Shown: in pieces, positions 45,284-52,330 of the stretch | Numbering within the stretch: position 1 is the first letter of the stretch | Layout: each line of letters opens with the position of its first letter | Assembly (NCBI RefSeq): GCF_005280195.1 | Contig: NZ_SZPR01000011.1 | Coordinates: 62,001 to 126,000 of the forward strand | Source: Streptomyces galbus | GTDB lineage: Bacteria > Actinomycetota > Actinomycetes > Streptomycetales > Streptomycetaceae | Direction of reading: 5' to 3' | DNA: 64,000 nucleotides | Notes under the pieces: model-generated | Told to the model about the DNA's origin: nothing | The model's input: the letters and a program-made list of their open reading frames with translations, nothing else | Databases searched by the model: none | Translations under genes and position numbers: made by a program

Positions 45284-46669
45284 ATGACGACAACCCTGGT
45301 AAGGGAGAGGCTGGCCACCCTCTTCCTCGACGCCTGCAAAGCCGCCACAGCGAAGTTGGCAAGCGTTCGCCACTCCCTTACGTTAACCGAGGCCCGTCGG
45401 CATCTGGTACGGACGGAAAACTACGGCTGGGAAACCCGGACCCTTAGGTACGCACGCAACGCTATTTCGATCCCTACCAGGAGTACGGCACCATTCCTGA
45501 ACGATGAAACGCTGCATTGCGTAGATGAATGTGCGACCAGCCTGCTCGCACTCGAAGGTAATACCCTGCTGCTCAACCCGGTATTTCTTCCGCCGGGCGG
45601 CTGGCCGTTGACTCACCCAGTTCGTGGAACAGAAGCAGCGGTTCGAGATGAAGAGCCAGTGCGGTGGGTTCGGGAGGTCGTGCTGTTGCCCGCTCTCCTG
45701 GCGCACATGCGAGCGCTCCCCAGTCTCGACCAAGCAAAACCACAACATGCACAATGGTTTGCCAACGACGTACTGCGCGTAGCCACCAGCCAGACCGCCT
45801 CTTGCCGGACTTCAGTACCCCTTGCAGGCGTAGATATTAAGACGCCGGGCGACACACCCCTTGAGTGGGAGAACTTCACCATTCGCCGCTTGTCAGGAGC
45901 TGAGCAGTACGACCATTTCGAAGAAGTGGGTAATGGCTTGCTAGGAGCAACCCTCAATGCGCCGCCGCTGGTTGTCCTGGAGTGCATCGAAGAGTACCCC
46001 CGCAACGAGCAAATGCCGCTTACCCTGCCACGTCGAGTCCGCAACATGATGGCCGCACTTCAGTTGTATGGTTTTGATCTCGCTGGACACGTCGCGAAAA
46101 TTGAAGGAGTGCCGCAGTGGCTCAGCTTCGGGGCAGGGCGACCGCCCCTGGGGCTCCCTGGCATGCCGCCGAGTTGGCGCGTGCTGACTCCGGAGGTCTT
46201 CGCAGGAGTTGTCGCTACGGCGGCCCTAATGGAAAAACGGAGTATTGACAAACCGAAGTCCACCCATGACTTGGCGTTGCACCGCTTCTGTTCTGGCGTG
46301 GCGCGCACCGACGACACTGACGCCGTACTCGACTTCACCATTGCTCTGGAGTCCTTGCTGCTGCCGCTCCAAGCCAACGCTCGGCATAACGAACTCAGCT
46401 ATCGCTTCCGTCTCCATGGCGCCTACTACCTCACCGACCAGGCCAGCGAGCGTCAGGACATGAGCGACAGGCTGAACGCGCTATACACCATGCGCAGCCG
46501 CCTGGTGCACGGCGGCAAGTACCCCACTGCTGATCAGATCCGTGAGACCCGAAAGTCTGCGCGGGAACTAGCGCAACGGGGCTTGATGCAGGCAGTACAC
46601 GGCGGCTTCCCGACGGACAAGGACTTCATTCGGATGGTGCTTGGTGCTCCAGAAGAAGGGAGCGAGTAG
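45284..46669 (+). CDS. HEPN (ApeA-like) domain protein, candidate anti-phage RNase
   Basis: 461 residues from ATG 45284. The N-terminal ~290 residues are a mixed domain of unknown type (LEGNTLLLNPVFLPPGGWPL; FTIRRLSGAEQYDHFEEVGN). Residues ~325-440 match an ApeA-type HEPN fold: HRFCSGVARTDDTDAVLDFT, IALESLLLPLQ, ELSYRFRLHGAYYLTD, and YTMRSRLVHGGKYP with the R-x4-H RNase motif near residue 403. HEPN RNases cleave cellular or phage RNA after infection is sensed. ApeA itself acts alone, so a two-gene system with the Mrr-like protein is not required. The promoter palindrome suggests tight control. Confidence 0.75.
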   Translation: MTTTLVRERLATLFLDACKAATAKLASVRHSLTLTEARRHLVRTENYGWETRTLRYARNAISIPTRSTAPFLNDETLHCVDECATSLLALEGNTLLLNPVFLPPGGWPLTHPVRGTEAAVRDEEPVRWVREVVLLPALLAHMRALPSLDQAKPQHAQWFANDVLRVATSQTASCRTSVPLAGVDIKTPGDTPLEWENFTIRRLSGAEQYDHFEEVGNGLLGATLNAPPLVVLECIEEYPRNEQMPLTLPRRVRNMMAALQLYGFDLAGHVAKIEGVPQWLSFGAGRPPLGLPGMPPSWRVLTPEVFAGVVATAALMEKRSIDKPKSTHDLALHRFCSGVARTDDTDAVLDFTIALESLLLPLQANARHNELSYRFRLHGAYYLTDQASERQDMSDRLNALYTMRSRLVHGGKYPTADQIRETRKSARELAQRGLMQAVHGGFPTDKDFIRMVLGAPEEGSE

Positions 46670-46787
46670 CGGCCGGCGCTCACACTCTGGGCGCCTCCTA
46701 CCCGCTCACTCCATGGCAGGCCTCCTTGGTCGCTTGCCTTCCATGCTTCTCCTCACACCGCAGCAGAGCTAGGGCGGTAGCCGGCTC

Positions 46788-46806
46788 TGGACGAGACGTG
46801 GACGAG
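46788..46806 (+). repeat. paired TGGACGAG direct repeats, right arm
   Basis: TGGACGAG at 46788-46795 and 46799-46806, 11 bp apart start to start, 225 bp before attR. Confidence 0.5.
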
Positions 46807-46907
46807 AAGGCCGCGTTTTGAACGCTGGACGCACATCCCTGCTGGTCGGATGGGGTGCGAGCGCGTGATCTTGAGGGAACTGTAAATCTGCCGCGGGCGA
46901 TGGGCCG

Positions 46908-46925
46908 GGGCCGTCTGTGGGCCGT
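46908..46925 (+). repeat. paired GGGCCGT direct repeats, right arm
   Basis: GGGCCGT at 46908-46914 and 46919-46925; same sequence, orientation and spacing as the left pair at 40557. Confidence 0.55.
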
Positions 46926-47030
46926 CAAAGAGTGGCCCACGACTGCCGTCAACGACCAACGACAACGCTTTCATCGCAGACCGGCGCTGCGGGAACGTCG
47001 ATCGGCTGAGGTCGCTCTGAGCCGTCGTCA

Positions 47031-47117
47031 CTTCCTGCGCAACAAGAAGCAGGAGTGGGAGGAGTACCGCTCCGAGGTGACCGCCTTCGAGCTGCGGAAG
47101 AGCTTGCCGGTGCTGTA
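47031..47117 (+). repeat. direct repeat copy 2 (attR), detached glnA2 3' end
   Basis: Matches 40382-40468 with two substitutions. It reads FLRNKKQEWEEYRSEVTAFE then LRKSLPVL and stops at TAG, whereas the in-gene copy stops at TAA. The 20 bp upstream share nothing with glnA2, so the copy is bounded sharply. Confidence 0.95.
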
Positions 47118-47157
47118 GGGGCAGGTCAGGGCGGGTCGCCGCTGATTCGGTGAGGGG

Positions 47158-47180
47158 GCCGACGGTCAGGAACCGTCGGC
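47158..47180. terminator. hairpin at the native glnA2 end, overlapping the next gene's stop
   Basis: GCCGACGGT-CAGGA-ACCGTCGGC, 9-bp perfect arms. It sits 40 bp after the detached glnA2 stop and covers the stop codon of the minus-strand gene, so it could serve both directions; before insertion it was probably the glnA2 terminator. Confidence 0.6.
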
Positions 47181-47930
47181 TCTTCCCGCGGCCAGGGTGC
47201 GTCTGATGCCGCGTCGTACGAAGGCGCGGGCGCGCAGCGCCCGGCGGATGCGACGGACGCGGCCGAGGGGCCGGGGGCGTCCGTAGCGGCGGTCGTGGAT
47301 GTCACGTACGACGTCGGCCGGCGCGCCGAGTTCCCGCAGCTCGGTGAGGGCCTCGCCCTTCGTGATCAGCCGACCGTCGCGCAGCGTGACGGTGGCGCGG
47401 GCCAGGACGAGGAGCCCCAGGTCCACCCAGACGTCCCGCATCCAGAGCCACGGCTTGCCGGTGGCCGGCAGCCAGAACTCCGCCAGGTCACGCCGGATGA
47501 AGTCCTCCACTTGTCCCGGCCGGAGCGGCGGGAGCAGCTCCACCGGCGGCGGACCGTAGAGGGTGAGTCCGCCCTCGAGCAGCTCCCGACGCGTCACCGG
47601 GGTCACCGGGCGTTCCAGGATCATGCCGTGGGCCCAGGTGACGTGGTCGGTGCCGGCCTCGGCGAGGTCCGCCCGCACCATGTACGAGCAGTGCAACCCC
47701 GCCGCGGCCGGCTCGTCCTCCAGCAGCTTCCGGTGCAGGTGCGCCAGCCGGTCCCGGTCCCCACCGTCCAGGGGGGCCTCGACGACCGCGATCAGGTCGA
47801 GGTCGCTGCGACCGGGCCGGAAGTCGCCGAGGGCCAGCGAACCGTGGGCCCACACGGCCACGGTCGGCACCACCTGCCGTACCTCGGCCACGAACCGCTC
47901 GAGCACGAGATCCGTTTCGTCTGCCGTCAT
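47166..47930 (-). CDS. nucleotidyltransferase-domain protein (DUF4111/aminoglycoside adenylyltransferase-like)
   Basis: 254 residues. VAVWAHGSLALGDFRPGRSDLDLIAV near residue 25 is the pol-beta-type GS...DxD site. It continues with HLHRKLLEDEPAAAGLHCSY and a C-terminal helical domain (DFIRRDLAEFWLPATGKPW) resembling AadA-type enzymes. A Arg-rich tail ends the protein. It may adenylylate a small molecule; an antibiotic-resistance role is possible but not shown. Confidence 0.85.
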   Translation of the reverse strand: MTADETDLVLERFVAEVRQVVPTVAVWAHGSLALGDFRPGRSDLDLIAVVEAPLDGGDRDRLAHLHRKLLEDEPAAAGLHCSYMVRADLAEAGTDHVTWAHGMILERPVTPVTRRELLEGGLTLYGPPPVELLPPLRPGQVEDFIRRDLAEFWLPATGKPWLWMRDVWVDLGLLVLARATVTLRDGRLITKGEALTELRELGAPADVVRDIHDRRYGRPRPLGRVRRIRRALRARAFVRRGIRRTLAAGRADGS

Positions 47931-47967
47931 GGCGGAGATCGTCGCACGCGTCCCTCAGGGGGCGCCC

Positions 47968-50379
47968 TCAGTGGGGGATCTCGGTCCTCTCCGGGGCCCG
48001 GCGCGGACCCGGGGCGTGGGCCGGGTCCGGGCGCAGGCATTCGATCGCGTAGTCGCCCGTGTCCGGGGCGATCGTCACGCCGTGGGTCTCGCTGCCGAAG
48101 CCCGGGAAGCGGCGGTCGAAGGACTCCAGGGCCGTGAGGTAGCGCAGCAGGGGGCCGTCGGGGGCGCCCGTGCTCTCGCCGGGCATCAGGACCGGGATGC
48201 CGGGCGGGGTGACCGTGACCATCGCGGCCGCCACCCGGTGCGCCGCGTCGGCCACCCGGACCCGTTCGGTGCCGCCGCGCACCAGGCGTTGGTAGCACAG
48301 CTGCGGCGGGACCACCGGCTCCGGCAGCCGCTGGAACGCCGCGTCCAGCAGTTCCACCAGGCGGATCTCGCGCAGGTGGCCGTGCATCTGGTGGCAGAGG
48401 TCGCGCAGGGTCAGGTCCGCGTAGCGGCGGGGGTGCGCCGCGGACTGCGCCGGCAGGACGCGGGACAGGGGCGCGTCACCGTCGTACAGGGCCTTGAAGT
48501 CCATCAGGGCGTCCAGCAGCGTCCCCCACTTGCCCTTGGTGATGCCCATCGAGAACAGCACCAGCGCGGTGTAGCTGTCCGTCTTCTCCACCACGATGTT
48601 CCGGGTGGCCAGGTACGCCGTGAGGATCCGCGCCGGGATGCCCGTGTCGCCGGTCTCCCCGGTCGCGGTCATCCCCGGGCAGGTCAGCGTGACCTTGATC
48701 GGGTCCAGCATGCAGTGGCCCTCGGCCAGCCCCGGGAAGCCGTGCCAGTCCGCGCCCGGCTCCAGCGTCCAGCACGACGGCTCCGTGCACAGCAGCTCCG
48801 CAGGGGCCTCGTCGAACGGCATCCGCTCGCCGCTCGCCGGGTCCGTGACCGTCGGCGGCTGCCACACCCCGAAGAACCACGGCGGCCGGTCCCCGGCGGC
48901 CTCGATCCGCCGCCCGATCCGCACCATCTCCTGCCGGAACCGCACCGCCTCGGTCACCGCCTCGTCGAGCAGCCACCGGCCCTGCGGCCCGTCCATCATC
49001 GCCGTGGCCACGTCCAGCGAGGCGATCATCGGGTACAGCGGCGACGTGGTGCCGTGCATCATCAGCGCCTCGTTGAACCGGTCGTGCTCCACCGGCGCCC
49101 GCGGCGCGGGCCGCACGTGCACCATCGCGCTCTGCGACAGCGCCGCCAGCAGCTTGTGCGTGGACTGGGTCGCGAACACCGTCGGCCGGTCCGGGCCCGG
49201 GAAGCTCTCCTCGTCCACCGACATGCCGTACCGGCCCGCGTACAGCGGGTGGAAGCGGGCGTACGCGAACCACGCCTCGTCGAAGTGCAGCCGGGGCGTG
49301 CTCGCCGCGAACGCGCGGGCCGTGGCCGCCGCGTCGTAACACAGGCCGTCGTACGTGGAGTTGGTGAACACCGCGTACTGCGGCCGCGGCGACACCGCCC
49401 CCTCGGCCAGCGGGTGCGCGGCGATCCGCGCCGCGACCGCGTCCGCCGCGAGTTCCGCCGGGGGCAACGGGCCCGCCAGGCCGTAGCCGTTGCGGGTGGG
49501 CACCAGGTACACCGGGCGCGCCCCGGACACCACCAGGCCGTGCAGCACCGACTTGTGGCAGTTGCGGTCCACCAGCGCGATCTCGTCGCGCGTCACGCTG
49601 AAGTGGCCCACCAGGCGGTTGCAGGTGGAGTCGCCGTGCAGCACGAAGTACGTGAGGTCGGCGCCGAAGACCCGCGCCGCGTTGCGCTCCGCCTCGCCGA
49701 TCGGGCCGGTGTGCTCGAACAGCGAGCCCAGTTCCTCCACCGAGATCGACAGGTCGCTGCGCAGCAGCCGTTCGCCGAAGTAGTCGTGGAAGGCGCGCCC
49801 CGCGGGCGACTTGAGGAAGGCGACGCCGCCTGAGTGGGCCGGTGTGTGCCAGGAGTACTCGTGCGCGTCGTCGAAGCGGCGCAACGCCCGGAAGAACGGC
49901 GGCAGTACGGCCTGCCGGTAGGCCCGGGCCGCCGTCGTGATCCGGCCCGCGATGAACCCGGGGGTGTCCTCCAGCGGCCAGACGTAGCCCACCACCGTCT
50001 CCGACACCCACAGCGGCAGGTCCCGTACGCCGTCGTCGGCCATGACCAGGAACACCGGCAGGTCCTGGAAGCGGCGGCCCACCCGGCGCAGTACGGCCGC
50101 CCCGCCGGACACCTCCGCACGGTCCCCGTCCCCGTCCCCGTCCCCGGCGTCCGGGCGGTCGCCGCGCCGCCGGTCGTCGGGCAGGTCCCAGGCCACCAGC
50201 GCCGCCGCCAGCCCCGCCTCGGTGCGCAGCACCGCCTCGGCGTCGGCGGCCGTCACCGCCCAGCGCACCTCGTACCCCGCCGCCTCGATCTGGCCCCGCA
50301 CGGCCCGCAGTTGCTCCGCCGCCGCGCCCTCGTCGCGGGGGTGTTCCCGCACCGCGATCAGGACCCTGCTGTCGGTCAT
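47968..50379 (-). CDS. Orn/Lys/Arg decarboxylase, PLP-dependent
   Basis: 803 residues from ATG 50379, which has GGAGGGG upstream. N-terminal receiver-like domain (VLIAVREHPRDEGAAAEQL..., with an Asp/Gly-rich insertion near 85), then the fold-type I decarboxylase core: YSWHTPAHSGGVAFLKSPAG, FVLHGDSTCNRLV, ALVDRNCHKSVLHGLVVSGA, LHFDEAWFAYARFHPLYAGR and ATQSTHKLLAALSQ with the PLP lysine near residue 408. The C-terminal domain follows (IPVLMPGESTG). It makes cadaverine, putrescine or agmatine; the exact substrate cannot be read. Before the islet inserted it lay two genes from glnA2, an enzyme of polyamine assimilation. Confidence 0.93.
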   Translation of the reverse strand: MTDSRVLIAVREHPRDEGAAAEQLRAVRGQIEAAGYEVRWAVTAADAEAVLRTEAGLAAALVAWDLPDDRRRGDRPDAGDGDGDGDRAEVSGGAAVLRRVGRRFQDLPVFLVMADDGVRDLPLWVSETVVGYVWPLEDTPGFIAGRITTAARAYRQAVLPPFFRALRRFDDAHEYSWHTPAHSGGVAFLKSPAGRAFHDYFGERLLRSDLSISVEELGSLFEHTGPIGEAERNAARVFGADLTYFVLHGDSTCNRLVGHFSVTRDEIALVDRNCHKSVLHGLVVSGARPVYLVPTRNGYGLAGPLPPAELAADAVAARIAAHPLAEGAVSPRPQYAVFTNSTYDGLCYDAAATARAFAASTPRLHFDEAWFAYARFHPLYAGRYGMSVDEESFPGPDRPTVFATQSTHKLLAALSQSAMVHVRPAPRAPVEHDRFNEALMMHGTTSPLYPMIASLDVATAMMDGPQGRWLLDEAVTEAVRFRQEMVRIGRRIEAAGDRPPWFFGVWQPPTVTDPASGERMPFDEAPAELLCTEPSCWTLEPGADWHGFPGLAEGHCMLDPIKVTLTCPGMTATGETGDTGIPARILTAYLATRNIVVEKTDSYTALVLFSMGITKGKWGTLLDALMDFKALYDGDAPLSRVLPAQSAAHPRRYADLTLRDLCHQMHGHLREIRLVELLDAAFQRLPEPVVPPQLCYQRLVRGGTERVRVADAAHRVAAAMVTVTPPGIPVLMPGESTGAPDGPLLRYLTALESFDRRFPGFGSETHGVTIAPDTGDYAIECLRPDPAHAPGPRRAPERTEIPH

Positions 50380-50613
50380 GGCGTCCCCTCCCCGGAGGCC
50401 GGGTGTCACTCCGGTCCCTGGTGACCGGGTGCCGCGCCGGTCGCTGGTGACCCGGTGCCGCTCCGGCCAGTGTCCGCACCACCCGCCGGCCCGCGGACCG
50501 GTCGGCCCGGCAAACCACCCCGAGGAGGGAACGGCGCGCCGCCGGGTTGACCCGCGACGACCCGGCGACCCGAGGACTCACTTCCCCCGGCGCGCCCCGC
50601 AGCCCCGCCGCCC

Positions 50614-51060
50614 TCACTCCCGCCGGGACGCCAGGTCCGCCAGCACCCGGTGCAGCGGCTCGGTCGCCCGGCGCCGGTACTCCTGCACCGACCAGCCGTT
50701 GCCGTCCGGGTCCTTGAAGTACATGAACGTGGCGCCGTCGTCCGGGGAGTACCGCACCGGCTCCGACACCTCCAGGCCGCGCCCGGTCAGCTCCGCGCGC
50801 GCCGCCTCGATGTCGGCCACGCAGAGCTGCAGGCCCTGGTAGGAGCCGGGCGCCGGGCGCGGGCCGCCCGCCATGTCCCAGATGCTGTCACCGAGCGCGA
50901 TCGAACAGCCCGAGCCCGGCGGCGTGAGCTGCACGATCCGCAGGCCCGGCGCCACCTCCCGGTCGATGTCCACGTGGAAGCCGACCCGGTCCCGGTAGAA
51001 GTCGCGGGCGCGGTCGATGTCGCTCACGGGCAGCGGGATCACTTCGAGCGAGAAGTCCAT
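50614..51060 (-). CDS. VOC superfamily (glyoxalase/bleomycin resistance-like) protein
   Basis: 148 residues, two betaalphabetabetabeta modules: EVIPLPVSDIDRARDFYRDRVGFHVDIDRE and LQLCVADIEAARAELTGRGLEV, with metal-ligand-type Glu/His positions at the ends (FMYFKDPDGNGWSVQEY). Often an antibiotic-binding or dioxygenase-like protein; unassigned. The gap 50380-50613 upstream of the decarboxylase holds only promoter-like sequence. Confidence 0.9.
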   Translation of the reverse strand: MDFSLEVIPLPVSDIDRARDFYRDRVGFHVDIDREVAPGLRIVQLTPPGSGCSIALGDSIWDMAGGPRPAPGSYQGLQLCVADIEAARAELTGRGLEVSEPVRYSPDDGATFMYFKDPDGNGWSVQEYRRRATEPLHRVLADLASRRE

Positions 51061-51243
51061 GGCGGTCCTCCAGGGCGACGTGGGGCCGGCGGGTCGTAGC
51101 GTCGGGGCACGACCCCTCCCGACTCACCGAAGCCCAAAAACCCGCCCCGCGCCAGCGCACGGCATGCACGACCCGCGCCGCCGTCCGCCGGTCCCACCCT
51201 CAACTCATGCCGCATCGGCCCCCGTCGGGGTACCCGCGCCCCC

Positions 51244-52290
51244 ATGGGTGACATCCTCGTGGGCACGTGTTCCTGGACCGACAAGGCGCTGGTGGCCAGC
51301 GGCTGGTACCCGCGCGGCCGGCGCGACGCCGAGGGGCGGCTGCGGCACTACGCCGAGTGGTTCCCCGTGGTCGAGGCGGACTCGCCCTACTACGCGCTGC
51401 CCAGCCCGCTCACCACGCGCCGCTGGGCCGAGCGCACCCCCGACGGCTTCCGCTTCGACGTCAAGGCGTTCTCGCTGCTCACCGGCCACCCCACCCGGCC
51501 CGCCGCGCTGCCCGCCGACCTGCGGCCCGCCCACGCCCGGGCAGGGGCGCGCGACCCGGGGCTGCTGGACGAGGTCTGGGCCCGGTACGCCGAGGCCGTC
51601 GGGCCGCTGCGGGCCTCCGGGCGCCTGGGCACCCTGCTCTTCCAGTACCCGCCGTCCCTGCTCCCCGGCCCCGAGGCCGAACGCTCCCTGCGCGCGGCCC
51701 GCGAACGGGCCCGGGACTGGCCCTTCGCCGTCGAGTTCCGCCACCCCTCCTGGTGGGCGGACGGGCGGGCCTCCGCGACGGCCGCCCTCCTCGCCGACCT
51801 CGACGCCACCGCCGTGGCCGTCGACACGGCCCAGGGGCTGCCCACCTCCATGCCGGCCGTGACCCCCGTGACGGCGCCGGACCTGGCCGTCGTCCGCTTC
51901 CACGGCCGCAGCGAGCACTGGGGGACCGGCAGCAAGGAGGACCGCTTCCGCCACGAGTACACCGAGGACGAGCTGGCCGCCTGGCTGCCCCGCGTCCACG
52001 CCCTGGCGTCCCGCGCGCGCGAGACCCACGTCCTGTTCAACAACTGCTGCGCGGACGCGGCCGTCCGCGCGGCCGGCCTCATGCAGCGCCTCCTGGGGCT
52101 CCGCCTCCCGCACCCGGCGGACCAGCCCGCCTTGCCCTTCCCCGACCAGCCCGCCTTGCCCTTCCCCGACCAACCCGCCCTGCCCTTCCCCGACCAGCCC
52201 ACCTTGCCCTTCGCGGACGACCCCGCCCCGGCCGCCCCCCACCGGCCCCGCGCCCCCCGCGACGGAGCGCCCCGCTCCGCGGCCGGTTAG
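51244..52290 (+). CDS. DUF72 protein with a repetitive C-terminal tail
   Basis: 348 residues. Starts MGDILVGTCSWTDKALVASG, the DUF72 (YecE-like) TIM-barrel opening; WAERTPDGFRFDVKAF, AVEFRHPSWW and VVRFHGRSEHW plus HVLFNNCCADAAVRAA cover the rest of the fold. The function of DUF72 is unknown. The C-terminal ~65 residues are not part of it: four octapeptides (DQPALPFP x3, DQPTLPFA) and a Pro/Arg-rich end. Upstream of glnE by 40 bp; the two may be co-transcribed. Confidence 0.9.
   Translation: MGDILVGTCSWTDKALVASGWYPRGRRDAEGRLRHYAEWFPVVEADSPYYALPSPLTTRRWAERTPDGFRFDVKAFSLLTGHPTRPAALPADLRPAHARAGARDPGLLDEVWARYAEAVGPLRASGRLGTLLFQYPPSLLPGPEAERSLRAARERARDWPFAVEFRHPSWWADGRASATAALLADLDATAVAVDTAQGLPTSMPAVTPVTAPDLAVVRFHGRSEHWGTGSKEDRFRHEYTEDELAAWLPRVHALASRARETHVLFNNCCADAAVRAAGLMQRLLGLRLPHPADQPALPFPDQPALPFPDQPALPFPDQPTLPFADDPAPAAPHRPRAPRDGAPRSAAG
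52120..52215 (+). repeat. 24-bp tandem repeat, four units, within the DUF72 gene
   Basis: Units start at 52120, 52144, 52168 and 52192 (GACCAGCCCGCCTTGCCCTT...). Units 1 and 2 are identical; 3 and 4 differ by a few bases. Encodes an octapeptide repeat, so length changes keep the frame. Confidence 0.92.
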
Positions 52291-52330
52291 GCTCTGGCCA
52301 GAACGACCCACAGCCGAGGGGAGCCCGCAG

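Larger units (their letters stand above)
40469..47117. mobile_element. integrated islet at the glnA2 3' end, no integrase seen
   Basis: A 6.65-kb segment bounded by direct repeats of the glnA2 terminus. Its genes use many A/T-ending codons (for example runs such as ATTTCTCTGG, GATAATTTAGAC), unlike the flanks, which points to transfer. Contents: glnA2-proximal terminator, paired GGGCCGT repeats, a structured non-coding block, an intact unknown gene (41168), three decayed genes (42420, 43020, 43569), an Mrr-like nuclease (44476), a HEPN protein (45284), and further paired repeats before attR. No tyrosine or serine recombinase, excisionase, replication or transfer gene is recognisable. It is therefore either non-autonomous, mobilised by an integrase elsewhere, or a remnant of a larger integrative element. 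Confidence 0.85.
46670..47165. other. right non-coding end of the islet and native glnA2 downstream region
   Basis: No credible gene. TGGACGAG occurs at 46788-46795 and 46799-46806 (11-bp period); GGGCCGT at 46908-46914 and 46919-46925 (11-bp period). An 87-codon frame at 46855-47118 is chimeric: its end is the glnA2 tail from attR. After 47117 the original chromosome resumes. Confidence 0.65.

Noticed and set aside
40469..47117. Tyrosine or serine integrase gene in the islet
   Set aside because: No frame on either strand shows the R...H-x-x-R...Y or serine-recombinase pattern; checked because the att repeats predict one.
46855..47118. 87-codon frame ending in the glnA2 C-terminus
   Set aside because: Chimeric: its second half is the attR copy of the glnA2 end. 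No start signal; it is a by-product of the insertion.
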